Origin: Megalobrama amblycephala
Taxonomy: Eukaryota; Chordata; Actinopteri; Cypriniformes; Xenocyprididae
Direction of reading: 5' to 3'
Assembly: GCF_018812025.1 (NCBI RefSeq)
Contig: NC_063054.1
Span: 33,731,396 to 33,795,395 of the forward strand
DNA: 64,000 nt
Within the stretch, counting starts at the first letter, position 1. The number at the start of each line of letters is the position of its first letter. A program made the translations under genes and the position numbers. Under the pieces are notes generated by a model. The model was given only the letters and a program-made list of their open reading frames with translations. It was not told where the DNA came from and did no database searches. Below are positions 1 to 13,900 of the stretch, in pieces.

Positions 1-1078
1 TGATGGGCGAGTGAGGAGAAAGGCTGTCTTTGAGAGACAGAGGTTACGTGAAAAGGCTGACAGAGGAAAAAACTGAATGAAGGGAGAAAGGTTAGGAAGT
101 GCGTGGGCCGTAGCTGGGAGTTAACAATTACCTTCCCTCCTACTCGCTGGTAACAAGTTATCTTCACGACAATGCGTCAAACACTTTCACTGGCGCTGGG
201 AATCGGATTCATTTTTTGCAGATCAGTCCGTTTGGACGGTTTGTTTCAGTGAAGTGGTTGAAAGAAACAATTTGCACTGTATTGTTCCCAAAGGTCCTTT
301 TTTGTAGTGAAATAAATATTTAGTTAAATACTGCTTTTTGAAAAAACAGATCTCAAATGTGTTGCCAAACAAAGTTCTCCCAGTCTCACAAACACTATAT
401 ACAAGATTTTGAACAAATTAACAAAAAATGGTTGATTTGTATGCAAAACAATGAGGTATTTTTTTAAGTCACAGTGAAAGAAGAGTTCCTGCAATAACTG
501 GTTTTATAATCCATTTCCATTGAAGCACATGCAAACAAGGTTAACTGTAAACGTAAGCTATTGTATACTAAGACAATGCCATCCAATGCAATATCAAACC
601 ATTTGTGTGAACTCTGACCTGCAAATTGCCAGAGCACAAAGACATTTTATCAACAAACAATTAAAAGGTCACAGTCTGAACTTTTAAACAAACTTAAAAG
701 TTTCCATTCTGCAGGCTCAAAGCCTTGTGTGATTGGAGCATATAACATTTGACTGAAATTGTATGTCTTTATTATGTGGTCACCGTTTTATAATGAAGCA
801 AATTCATGCACTAGATCAGTGGTTTTCAAATGGGCTGCAATAATTATTCTATTGTCAGTCAAGATTCTGATCTGCATACAGTTTTGCGACAAAATTATTT
901 CTAATTCCAAGTAAAGCAATGCCATTAATGTAATAAAAGTAAATATTTCTCAAATCGTATTGTAATTTGTATAAAATATAGTGGCAAAAGATAAGCCACT
1001 TATTTAATTTTGCATATTATTTAACAATGTTTAACATGTCTTTATAATATCACACTTACTATTTTTGTCATTACTATT
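1..1078 (-). other. MARK3 intron 4 (part), no gene seen
   Basis: This is the left edge of the window, downstream of MARK3 coding exon 4 in transcript direction. No reading frame here matches the kinase sequence that should follow exon 4, so exon 5 lies beyond the left end. The sequence is AT-rich and mostly unique in the window, with short homopolymer runs and no transposon end that I recognise. Confidence 0.6.
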
Positions 1079-1440
1079 TTGGGGTCGGTAAGATGTTCTC
1101 TTTCAGAAAATGTTTTTGAAAGAAGTCTCTTATGCTCACAAAAGCAATTATTTGATCAATATTTAATAATATATCAAAAACAGTCACATTTTATAACTGT
1201 TTTCTATTTTAATAAATTTTGAAGCTGAATTTTCAGCATCATTACTCCAGTCTTCAGTGTCACATGATCCTTCAGAAATCATTCTATGCCGATTTGATGC
1301 TCAAGAAAAATTCCCTATTATCATCCATGTTGAAAACAGTTGTGCTGCTTAATATTTTGTTGAAACCGTTATGTTTTACTGTCATTTTTAATCAATTTAA
1401 TGCATCCTTGCTGAATAAAATGTCCTGTTGGTGCTACAAG
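1079..1440 (+). repeat. Dispersed MITE family A, truncated copy
   Basis: It matches other copies in the window through shared stretches such as 'ggggtcggtaagat', 'cagtcttcagtgtcacatga' and 'gcatccttgctgaataaaa'. The family is a long palindromic non-autonomous DNA element that I recognise as abundant in cyprinid genomes. This copy lacks its outer 'cactaccgttcaaaag' end. The small open frame inside it is a by-product of the repeat. Confidence 0.75.
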
Positions 1441-1841
1441 ATTTAGTGTCGAGTCAGGATCCAGAACTAAAACTACATATATTAAAATAGGAAACAAGGG
1501 TCTCTCATGAACACAAACACCTGCTCATGTCCGGGAATGGCAGATGGGGGTCGCTGAGGGGCAATAAAGGTATTGGGGTGAGAGAGGGGCCACACAGAGA
1601 TGACATCATGAGACAGGAGGGGGGAGGAGAGGCATGTGCAGGCCGTCAGATGATGGATGCTCAACAATGGAACACACAGAGGCATACAGGAGTGCTTTTG
1701 TGCTGCCGGGAGGAGCTGGTCGGCTGTCTGAATAGGAGCGGTGTGGCGGCTCTGGGAAAAGCAGAGGGAGTTCCTGCACAGGGGATTAGAGAGGCCTCCA
1801 CTACAGTCCGCTTTGTGTGCCACATTCCCAAACATCTCCAC

Positions 1842-1867
1842 AGAGAGAGAGAGAGAGAGAGAGAGAG
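1842..1867. repeat. (GA)n microsatellite
   Basis: About 13 GA units lie 36 bp outside the donor side of MARK3 exon 4, in intron 4. Confidence 0.95.
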
Positions 1868-1902
1868 CGCTTCTAAAAACAGATTACTGTAGGACAACTC
1901 AC

Positions 1903-1951
1903 CAATATTTGGATGATTTAGAATCTTCATTATTCTTACTTCCCTGAAGAG
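1903..1951 (-). CDS. mark3: MARK3 coding exon 4
   Basis: It encodes [16 protein letters not shown] plus one base of the next codon (49 nt). The acceptor is a pyrimidine-rich tract ending TTTTGCAG and the donor is G|GTGAGT. This is the alpha-C helix region of the kinase N-lobe; the glutamate in FREVR is expected to pair with Lys85. The 49-nt length and phase fit the MARK family, whose next residue is the V of the HPNIVKLFEV motif. Confidence 0.92.
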
Positions 1952-4900
1952 CTGCAAAAGAAAAGAAAAAGAAAAATTATGAGGATGAGCTAGATTTTTT
2001 TTTTTTTTTACATTCACTGATGACAAGTGGTGTGCAAAACTCAGTCCCAATTCTAGGGTGATGTATGCTACCTTTCAAAAGTTTGGGGGTCTGTAAGATT
2101 TATTTTGAAATAAATAAATACTTTTATTCAGCAAGGACGCATTAAAATGATCAAAGGTGACAGGAAAGATTTTTATAATAATACAAAAGTTTTCTATTTC
2201 AAATAAATGATGATATTTTGAGCCTCCTTTTCATTAGAGAATCTTGAAAAAAATGTTACATGGTTTCCACAAAAATATTAAAGGGTTAGTTCACCCAAAA
2301 ATGAAAATTCTGTCATTAATTACTCACCCTCATGTCTTTCCACAACCGTAACACCCTTCGAAACGCAGATTAAGATATTTTTGATGAAATCCGAGAGGTA
2401 TCTGACTCTTATTACCACCACTTTTAAGGTCCAGAAAGGTACTAAAGACATTGTTAAAACGGTCGACGTGACTGCAGTGGTTCAACCTTAATGTTATAAA
2501 GCGACGAGAATACTTTTGGTGCGCAAAAACAAAACAAAAATAACAACTTTATTTAACAATCTCTTCTCTTTCCTGTCATTATCCTTACGCAGTTGCTGCA
2601 GTGAAGGCTTCCGTGTTTACGTCCGAACGCCGGCTCAGTATTGGCCGACGCTGTACACGTGAGCAGCATGACGCATGTGATGCTGACACAGGAGCCGGCC
2701 AATAATGAGTAAACGTTGTGACATAGAACCTGGAGGCGCTGGACGTAAACAACGTATGAGAATGACACAGAAGAGAAGATATTGTTAGATAAAGTCGTTA
2801 TTTTTGTTTTGTTTTGCACACAAAAAGTGTTCTTGTCGGTTCATAAAATGAAGGTTGAACCACTGCAGTCACGTCGACTGTTTTAACAATGTCTTTAGTA
2901 CCTTTCTGGACCTCGAAAGTGGTAGTTATATTGCTGTCTACGGACGAATCAGATACCTCTCGGATTTCAGCAAAAATATCTTAATTTTTGTGTTCTGAAG
3001 ATGAACGAAGGTCTTACAGGTTTGGAACGACATGAGGGTGAGAAATTAATGACAGAATTTTCATTTTTGGGTGAACTAACCCTTTAAGCACAATTGCTTT
3101 TGACACTGATAAAAAAGAAAAGTTTCTTGAGCACCAAATCAGAATATTAGAATGATTTCTGAAGGATCATGTGACATTTCACAATATTTCTGTTTTAAAG
3201 TATTTTTGATCAAATAAATGCATCCTTGGTGAGCAAGACTTCATTCAAACATTGAAAAGTCTTATTGACCCCAAAAATTTGTTCTAGGTAGTTGCTAGGT
3301 AGCTTCTTACTGGGTCAAAAGAGCTCACAATCACGTCTCTGATATTCTGGTCTCTAAATATGGCTCAACTTGTTGTAATATAGAATACAACAAGATGTAA
3401 TATAAGTCTAAGGTGTCCCCTGAATGTGTCTGTGAAGTTTCAGCTCAAAATACCCCATAGATTTTTTTTAATACATTTTTTTAACTGCCTATTTTGGTGC
3501 ATAATTAGAAATGCGCCGATTCAGGCTGCGGCCCCTTTAATTGCTCACGCTCTCCGCCCCCTCCCGAGCTCTCGACTCTATCATTGCATAAACAAAGTTC
3601 ACACAGCTAATATATAACCCTCATAATGGATCTTTACAAAGTGTTCGTCATGCATGCTGCATGCATACATCGGATTATGTGAGTATAGTATTTATTTGGA
3701 TGTTTACATAACACGTAACAGTCTGTTATATTGAGATTCGCCTATTCTTCGGAGGTCTTTTAAACAAATTAGATTTATATAAGGAGGAGGAAACAATTGA
3801 GTTTGAGACTCACTGTATGTCATTTCCATGTACTGAACTCTTGTTATTTACCTATGCCAAGGTAAATTCAATTTTTAATTCTAGGGCACCTTTAAAGTAA
3901 GTCTATGGGATTTTTGGTTTATCGTTCAGCAGGCGAAAATAATATGTTGGAGCATTTAGAAAAGTTATAGTACACTTGTTGTGCAACTCAAAAAAATAAA
4001 TTCTCACCTATACCATTCAGATTTAATTTTCCATACCCATTGTCCACAACAATATCTGAAGGCCCCCCTACTCACAATTTCTACCCAATAAAATATTTTA
4101 GAGCTTAGCATAACTAGAAATATGTATTTTTTTTGTTATAAAAGTAATTAAATGCTAAACAATAGTTTGATTTTTGTTGTTTTAACTTATTTTAATGCTT
4201 GATTTATCTCATTTTAAATACATTTAAGTCATCTTGAGGCCTCGTTGGAAGTTTGTTGAGACTCCCTGGTGGGAACCACTACAAGGCTTGTGCACCATTC
4301 AGAATTGACTGAGAATTCTATTCCTATTCCATTTTTCTCTCTTTATGTTTTTGCCACATATCTGTTCACACCAGTCTCCTTCCTCTTTCAATTATTTTCA
4401 AGAGTCCAGTCCGTACGTCACTCTGACGCGTGCAGTCACATACGAAAAGACTGAAAGCATGAGAAAGAGTGAAAGGTACAAAATGTTTTGTGTCCATTTC
4501 ACAGAGTTCAATAGTCAGTAGTCATTGCACAAAAAGAAACTACTAAAAATCAATAGCCGCCTCTGAGTGCAGGGCTAATTAGGCTCTTAGTCAGCCAGCA
4601 ATGTTCTAAACCCAGCAATCTATACTAAAGCACTAGTACAAACATGCTGTCTCATACATCAGAAAATGTGGACACGGTCAGGCACTCTAGAATAACCTGA
4701 GCTGACATCAAAGTGGACGTTTGTGGCCGTTGAACCCCAACGCTGCAGTACAGTAGCCGCCCCAAGCATGGCAGATCTAAATAATGGCATCTCATTTAAA
4801 CAGGCCAGAGCGTAAAAGACTAAATTTAGCAGTATACACAGCCTGTGACTTTAAGCATCAAAAGTGGTAACACAATCTGTTCATACAGCCGCTGTGCAGT

Positions 4901-7900
4901 TTATTTTCCACACAGATAGCTCCGCTGCAGCTGAATCTACAGCGCCACAGCAAAAGAAATCGTATTTTACAAAAATATGCAGACTTCACTGAATGTAATG
5001 AGACAAAATAAGTGAATAAAGGCAACATAACACGTCTGTAACACATTACAATGTCTTTGCTGGCTGCTCTCAAAACAGCCATACAGAAAAAATAGTGTGA
5101 TACAATTCATGAGCTGGTTCTTGAAATGAATCAGCCAAAAGACTCAGAAATTCAGTTATTCATTTGATCAGCCTGATGAATACTTCATGAACTCTCTGTA
5201 TTTATTAGAGCAGTAATGAATTGTCCAAAAAGACTCACAAATGTATGTTTGATTCAGTATGATTACCCTCCTCTGAATTAACTCACCAAAATTTGTCAAA
5301 ATGGTGAATGGACTAAAAAGACCCCAGAACTCGTGAGTTTTCAGTTTGATGAGAGTCAGTATGAGGAGTCCTTCACTAAATTATCAGAGTGGTAGTGAAT
5401 AAGCCAAAAAGACTCACAAACTTATCAGTTTCTGTTCGAACCAGTATGTTTAACCCTTTACCAGTAAAGGAATAGTCACCCAAAAATGAAAATGACCCCA
5501 TAATTTACTCACCCCCAAGCCATTCTAGGTGTATACGACTTTCTTCTTTTTTAGCCAAACATAATTGGAGTTATATTAAATAATATCCTAACTCTTCCCA
5601 GATTTGTAATGGCATTGAATAGTGCCCGAGTTTTTGAAGCTCCAAAAAGCACATCCATCCATTATAAAAGTAATCCATACGACTCAAGTGGGTTAACAAA
5701 TGTGATGGGGTTTTGTAGGAAAAATATCCATATTTATAACTTTATAAACTATAATCACTGGCTTTCGGCAATGGCCGTATGTGCATTCAAGAGAGAGTCG
5801 AAGGGTGACCTCTAATGTAGAGCAAAACAAAATGCCGGTCAAAAATTAGAAGTCTAAATTTAGACATTTTAAAGGTGACCTAGAATTAAAAATTGAATTT
5901 ATCTTGACATAGTTAAATAACAAGAGTTCAGTACATGGAAATGACATACAGTGAGTCTCAAACACCATTGTTTCCTCCATCTTATATAAATCTCATTTGT
6001 TTAAAAGACCTCCGAAGAACAGGCGAATCTGAACATAACACAGACTGTTACGTAACAGTCGGGGTGTACGCCCCCAATATTTGCATATGCCAGCTCATGT
6101 TCAAGCATTAGACAAGGGCAGGACGTCTGGATGTGCACAGCTGAATCATCAGACTAGGTAAGCAAGCAAGTGTAACCCCTCCGACCCAGGTCCTTCTCAC
6201 CCCGCTCTGCGCGGGTCTCGAACCTGGGTCTCCGGCGTGGGAGTCGGACGCTCTAACGAGGAGGCTAAAGGCTGCAACCTCTAGCGTCAGTCGCTAGAGC
6301 ATCTCTTGAGATCAGAGGAGTGAGGTTTACTCGCACAGCAACTACTAGCTGGCCTCCGTTACACAAGGACAACAGCGAAAAATGACAGACATGATCCATG
6401 ATATCATGATATTTTTAGTGATATTTGTAAATTGTCTTTCTAAATGTTTCGTTAGCATGTTGCTAATGTACTGTTAAATGTGGTTAAAGTTACCATTGTT
6501 TATTACTGTATTCACGGAGACAAGAGCCGTCGCCATTTTCATTTTTAAACACTTGCAGTCTGTATAATTCATAAACACAACTTCATTCTTTATAAATCTC
6601 TCCAACAGTGTGTAATGTTAGCTTTAATAGCTTTAGCTTTTAATCCAAATTAACTCACTAAATTTGACTGAATTCAAATTTGTCTAACTCAAAATAAAAC
6701 AAGAATTCTTTTGTGTATTTAAGATTTGTGAACAGTATTAATACTGACTGTTTGATCATATGACGACAATGTTGATATATTTAATTCAGTTTAAAACACT
6801 AACCCTCGGTTTCACAGACAATAATTAAGCTAGTCCCAGACTAAAATGCATATTTGAGCTGTCTTAACTAAAAGTAACTTGTACTGACATATCTTAAAAT
6901 ATGTCAGTGCCATTGTTTTGTCTCAAGATGCACACCAGTAATGTTTTTTTTCTGAGGCACATTGATAAAAGCTACTAAAATGCCCCAACTGGCATAAACC
7001 AGGCCTAAATCTTTAAGACATATTAAAGTAGCAAAAAAAAAATATATATATATTGTTTTTATATTATATAAATTGAATTGTATATTTATATTTATACTGG
7101 TCCTACCAAAGCATAATAACAAGCACCAGCAGCAACAGCTGAGATCTACTCAACTACAAAACACTACCTGGTGGTTCCTTGATAATCAGGCCCTGATAAC
7201 AGGCTGATGGTGTTTAAACTGGCAAAACAGATTACCGAGACCACGGTCTGGGGCTTTTCCTTATGACTTGCAGAAAGCGAGATGCTGGGAGCACATGTTG
7301 TAGAAAAGACCGCGCAGCAGTAGTTTCAGCCCGCAGCCACAAATTACAGAACGCTAATTAAAGAGAGCGAGGTCTCCGCTAATGAGCGGAAGCCATCCAG
7401 ACGTAGACAGGCATGGCGTCTAGAACGGAGCTGCTCTGAGGTGGAACATCAGCTGTTTAACATCATCAGTGGATCATAAGCGATGAGTCATCAGTAGTAT
7501 TGGAGATGGGAATGACAAACTGCGAACGGCCACCCAGAGCTTCCTGTTTTGATGTCAACACAGCACATTGCTGGGAGTGTAAAACAAACACTCATCGCTG
7601 ACACATTTAGGTGTTTAGGAGAGAAAAATATGAGAAAAATATAAATTAAGAATCACTATATACAATAAGAATTCAAATTAATTAATTATTCATGGAATTA
7701 TTTTTTTTTTAAATCCTAAAAAGCGACTCAAAAGTTTGGATCATGCTACCCAATTAGTAATTTTAGTAAAAATTATGTTATAAACTACTTAAATGCAAAA
7801 TTATAAGTTAAACATACAAAACATAATTTATATTTTCTGTTAGGAAAAGGTTTGTCATAAACCCTAACCCTTAAATTTCAATTTATAAAAATAAAACGTA

Positions 7901-10900
7901 ATAAAACAATAATTGTTAAATATATAAATAAATAAATAAAATGTAGCATTATGTGTAGTATCAATCATATCAGACTATTTTAAGTGAATAATGACCTAAA
8001 TTTTAACTTCTGAAAATAATAAAACTTAATACAGTAACAGCTTAATAAATAAATAAATAAATATAATGTAGCATGTGTAGTATCAATTTGACTAGAATAG
8101 TGCAATTTGTTTATAAATTTCAACTTATGAAAATAAAAAAAACAATGTAATAAAATAATTAAAGTATATGTGTAGTATCAATCGGATCAGACTAGAAGAA
8201 TGGCTTGTTTTCAGTGAATAATGACTTAAATTTTTAACTTATGAAAATACCAAAATAAATAATTTAATAAAATAAATAAATAACTAAAGTGTTTGTATCA
8301 ATCAGATAAGACAAGAAGAATGGGTAACACTTCAGTTATTTAGTAATTCTAACTATTAACGTTGCTTATTAACATAAATATTACTAGGAAAACTGTTTAT
8401 TAGTACTTATAAAGCATGACCATATTCTGCATGACCATATTATACATCCCATAATTCTTTCCAATAACTAAACTTAATAACTACCTTACTAACTATTAAT
8501 AAGCAGTAATTAAGGAGTTTCCTGAGGCAAAAGTCATAGTTAATAGTTAGTTAATGGTGAGAATTGGACTCTAATCTATAAAGTGTGACCAAAGAATGAT
8601 TTGTTTACAACATAACTCAAATTTTCATCTGTTCCTCACACATCGTATGGCTTCAGAATCTACAGACTTCTATGATAGATCCTTTTTGAAGCTTGAAATC
8701 TCCAGTCCCACATGAATTATAATCACATGGGGAAAAATGACCTGCAGGGGTTGGACTGAGATGGTGACAACCTGCCCGTCTTCATTAAATTCTAGGTGGA
8801 CTGAACGTTCTCCTGTAAATGACACATGGTGTAGATGCCATTCTCTTCAACATCAAGTGCTTAATGTTGGGTGTGTAGGTGTGCAGTTGCACTGAGATTG
8901 CCTGCAGAGGAAAGCTTTCTCTAAGACGCATGCATGCACTTTTGTAAATGGATGCAATCTTGTCTGTAACACACCTACAAGCAATTAGCGCAGTATTTTT
9001 GAAAAGCGCTTCCATGCATGCACATGTTCATTATTGTGGCATTAAAGCGCAATTGCAGCATGCACTTTTGTGCCCATCTCTCTAAAAATGTGTGGGTTTT
9101 CTCATGCCCTGAGGTGGCAGCTACTTCCTGTGTTTCACAATGAATACTCTCAATGGTGTTCTGTGGGAAAAAAACAACAGCACCGCTGAATAATTCACAA
9201 GAGTTTCACAACGTGATGATGCTTCTCTTTGCAATCAGTGAAGACCCTCTGCCTTTGCCCGTGGTTCTTACGCCTGGGAAAAACCAAGATAAGGTTGCAT
9301 GAATGTTGTCAATTCATCAGAGACAGTCATGAGGAGGCAGAACGAGTCAGGTTGGTAGTATTTTAAGGCCAAATGACTGTTCATTGGTAGATGCCATCTA
9401 GGAATCTCAGGAGTAACCAAAAAAGACTGACTGAGAAAAAAGAAAAATAAACATTTTGAAGTAGAAAGACTGAAATAGTATTTTCTTGTAAAATGTAATC
9501 TGATAATCTTTGTTTTATTATCAACTTTGATAAAGACTGAAATAGTATTTTTTGTTTATACTCCGATAATCTTTGTTTTATTTACAACTTCAGAAAAAAA
9601 AACCCCAAAAAACAGTGATTTCAAGTGCTGTTAAGAACCCATGAAAAGGGCCACAGATGTATGTTGAGTCTTATAAGCACAAACAGGCTAGTTTGGGAAA
9701 CCACAGAAAACAGCTCATCTCTACTCAGAACTTCTGAAGTGACAGGAAGAGGTTTTTGTCTGCGCTGTTCTATTCGCCAAACAGATTTGCATAATCAGGT
9801 TTTGAGCATTAAATGTAGGCCTGTCAATTTAATACACTAGTGCAATGAATTATAAAATAATATTTGTAAGGAATTTCCTACCATCAGACCAACTGAAGTA
9901 CTTGAATCAATCACCTGAGCAGTAAATGCAATGATGTGACTAATCACTCTGGAGAAATGACATTATGACAATGTTTGATTGGCTGATGGAACGTGCACAA
10001 TAACAAACTCCTCACTAACTATACTGAGCTGTGACTTCAAAGACAGCAGACCGGAAAAATGATGAAAAGAAAAGTCCAGTTCATGCTTTTACTTCCAACA
10101 AAGAATCAGTCACTGGTAAACATCTCAAATGATATAATGAGATATTAGCTTGCAAAAATAAGCTATTTTGGCCTGGTACATTTCTCCAGAATACAATTTG
10201 GTGTAAAAAAAAGTCTCTTGGGCTCACCAAGGCTGCATTTATTTGATCAAAAACACTGTAAAAACAGTAATACTGAGAAATATTATTACAATGCAAATGT
10301 TCTATTTGAATATATTTTAAAATGGAATTTATTTCTTTGGTGGCAAAGCACATTTTTCAGCATAATTACGCCAGTCTTCAGTGTCACATGATTCTTCAGA
10401 AATCATACTAATATGCTGATTTGCTGCTCAAGAATTTTTTTTTATTATTATCAATGTTAAAGGTGCCCTAGAATTAAAAATTGAATTTACCTTGGCATAG
10501 TTAAATAACAAGAAAAAAAATGTGGTTAAAGTTACCATCGTTTCTTACTGTATTCACGGAGACAAGAGCCGTCGTTATTTTCATTATTAAACACTTGCAG
10601 TCTGTATAATTCATAAACACAACTTCATTCTTTATAAATCTCTCCAACAGTGTAGCATTAGCCGTTAGCCACGGAGCACCATCAAACTCATTCAGATTCA
10701 AATGTAAACATCCAAATGAATACAATACTCACATAATCCGATGTATGCATGCAGCATGCATGACAAACACTTTGTAAAGATCCAGTTTGAGGGTTATATT
10801 AGCTGTGTAAACTTTGTTTATGCAATGATAGAGTCAAGAGCTCGGGAGGGGGCGGAGAGCACGAGCATTTAAAGGGGGCCGCAGCCTGAATCGGTGCATT

Positions 10901-13900
10901 TCTAATTATGCCCCAAAATAGGCAGTTAAAAAAATTAATTAAAAAAAATCTATGGGGTATTTTGAGCTGAAACTTCACAGACACATTCAGGGGACACCTT
11001 AGACTTATATTACATCTTGTAAAAAAAAAAAACGTTCGATGGCACCTTTAATATTTTTGTGAAATCGTGACATTTTTTCATGATTCTTTAATTTTATTGA
11101 AAGTTTATTTGAAATAGAAATCTTTTGCAACATTATAAATGTTTTTTATTGTCACTTTTGATTAATTTAATGCATTCTTGCTGAATAAAAGTACTAATTT
11201 CTTTTCTTTTTTTTTTTATTCCTACCAACCCCAAACGTGGTATGGTAGGAATGGTAGTGTATTTGTAGCATAATTATTTAATCACATTTTGGAAACAAAG
11301 GTTTTAGTTACCACAGACTATCAAGTGATAAAGGATGCTGTGATGATGAGCCTCTGAAGGAAAAGCAAAAATGCAAGCTAATTTCCTGAGGTTAGTAAAA
11401 TAGCCCCGCCCACCACTGTACAAACACCAATCGCACACTGGTCACTCTGGATAGCAGTAGGCTACTGGCAGTGGAGAAACAGGAAACACTTCAGCAGTCC
11501 CTCAACAATCACCCCACACTCCCCTCCTCTCTCAGCACATCTCATAAACAGGAAGCCGCTCACAGAGATGTAGTCATTTGTACCGACCTAGAAAGAGAGG
11601 GGCCGTCCACACTGCACACAGAGTTTTTACCACTACAAATACACATCTGTAGCTTATGAGCTGCTGCGGTAATGTAGATAGGTCTAAAGATCTGAAATTT
11701 CAATCGTTTCAAGCACTCTAAAGCCAATAATTCACAAATTGTGGGTAGCACAAACCGTGCTGGGTAGGGTTAGTGGGTTAGGGTAAGTATTGTTTTAAGA
11801 TATTTTTAAAACATTTGCTGCATGGTCAAAAAATATGCAACACATATACATAAGTAGACGTATAAGTCGCACTTTATTAATACATTCAGAAATCATGTAA
11901 AGTACCGGTAAATAAAGCTAAATGTTTACAAACATTATAAACACTATAAACATAGCTACAGGCTATTTTAGTTCCCCTCACTCCACAACAAATAAATGTG
12001 TTGGTGAAAAATCCCAACAATACTGTCCATATACACACACTGACTACATAAGGGGCTTTTACACTAGGAAGTTATTGGAACTAGCCACTAGGGTGGTTCT
12101 CAGAGTGTTCCCCTAGGACAGTGTTGCCAAGTCCGTGTTTTTCTCGTGGAATTGGGCTACTTTTAAGTTATTGCTGCGGGTGAAAAAAAATTCTGCGGGT
12201 TGATTTCTACCCCTGTACGTACGATTTTGGTGATTCAACAGCCCCAAAACACCACCCAGACACACAAATTCACTGGACAATTCAGCCGCCCCGCATTGGA
12301 GAAAATCGCATTGGCCTATTTTTGGGCTATTTTTGACTGGCCATTGGGCTACTTTTGTTGCACAGACCTGGCAACCCTGCCCGTGGGCCATTTTCCTGCT
12401 TGCATTCACACCGGCAGTAGGAACTCTGAAGTGACGTAAGTCACGCTTGTTGTTGTGACTTTTATTTTGATGGTGGGGACACGTGGCGGACATTCATTTT
12501 GATGGCACTGAGAATGCCAGAGCCTGAGCACACAGCGCTCCCTTTCTCTGTGTTTATTAGTTTACGATCGGTTTAACAGTCCTGTCTAATTCACTAGACA
12601 GAACTGTTATACAATGAAAATAGACAGTATATGAAAAAGTATTAGTGTTTGCCACGTGGTTGATGCCCAATGTCGGTAGCTGAGCAGAAATACATAATCA
12701 TGTTTTGCTTGGTCCCCTCAAAGTTGCGTTGGATTTCCTCCGTAGCGTAAAGGCTAAGAGGTCCAAAAAAAATGTCCGGCACTGGTTCGCGTTTGTTCGA
12801 CAGGGTTGCCAGGTTGCCCGCCCAATTGCTATGCATTCCGGGGGTAAAATACGCGTTTTTGGTGGGGTTCCACTGGTAAAATTCGCATTCCAGGGGGTTA
12901 AATATCATGCTATTTGGGGTTCCTTCAACCCAACGATTAAGAAAAAAGGGGAAAACCGCGGACTTGGCAACGCGTTCGGCCAATCAGCGTACACTTACGT
13001 CACTGGTAGTACCTGTATTGCTGGGTTAGACCCTACTCTGAAGTAGGAGCTAATTTAGCTCCTTGAACTAAAATCGTTCCCAGTTCCTGTGGTGCGAATA
13101 TGCCAAAAAGCAGGTACTTCCACCATTAGTTCTAGGAACTATGAAAAGGTTCCTTGGTGCTAAAGCCCCTATTGTAGAGAATGATTCAAGAGCATGTCCA
13201 GTGTCAGAGCCTATTAAGGGACAGATAATGTACAATAACTCATTATGCAAGTGTACACAAGAACAAACACACTACATTAAAAGGGCCATTTCATGCCAAT
13301 TTCATGCCAAATGAGTTCTTCTTTAAGATAAACGATACATAAAACCCAACTTTGTTTACTTTAAAAAGAGGAACATCTCTCTTTGAGCACTATGACTTTA
13401 TGATCTATCAAACAAAATGGCCCTAAACCACAAACCGCAACAGGAAGTCAAACTTAATGCGCACGTGCTACACAACACACAAACATATGACTCAAACTAT
13501 ATTTCCCACTTTAGTAAACATTCATGTAGTTCCATCTCGAGCAGAAGAAAAAACACTGTCCACCCAATTCAGATGACTTTTGTACATTTGGAAGAGAATA
13601 GTGTGAAAAAAGGACACACACAGACACATTTAGGTAAAGAAAATAATCCACAGATGAAGGATATGAGGCGGCTTTAAGAGCTCACTGAATTGCCAGGGTG
13701 ATATTTATTTCCTAAAACATTTAATTTTCTTTCCCTCCTTTGATAAATCCAGGCTGCCTTCCAGGTTATTGGGGCAAGTTATAAAGAGCTTCCCATAAAA
13801 AGAAGAAGAAGAAGAAGAAGAAGAAGAAGAAGAGAGTCAAGATTTACCATCACCTGATAATCAAACAGCATATGGGAATGATAACAGCATGAAAAGGGAC

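Larger units (their letters stand above)
12051..13170. mobile_element. Composite transposon with AGGGGCTTT ends
   Basis: The ends are AGGGGCTTTTACAC (left) and, reversed, AGGGGCTTTAGCAC (right); 'ctaggaag' and 'aggttcctt' continue the inverted arms. Inside lie two inverted copies of a different repeat at 12120-12378 and 12797-12972. Open frames in this block are repeat sequence with no similarity that I recognise. Confidence 0.6.

Noticed and set aside
1482..2050. Overlapping open frames of 119-129 codons on both strands around MARK3 exon 4
   Set aside because: They run through the exon, the GA microsatellite and intron sequence in mixed frames. Only 1903-1951 matches the kinase.
12113..13046. 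Several 110-126 codon frames on both strands
   Set aside because: They lie in dispersed repeat copies ('GTTGCCAAGTCC' family) and the same residues recur at 61143-61403 with the repeat; no protein family is recognised.
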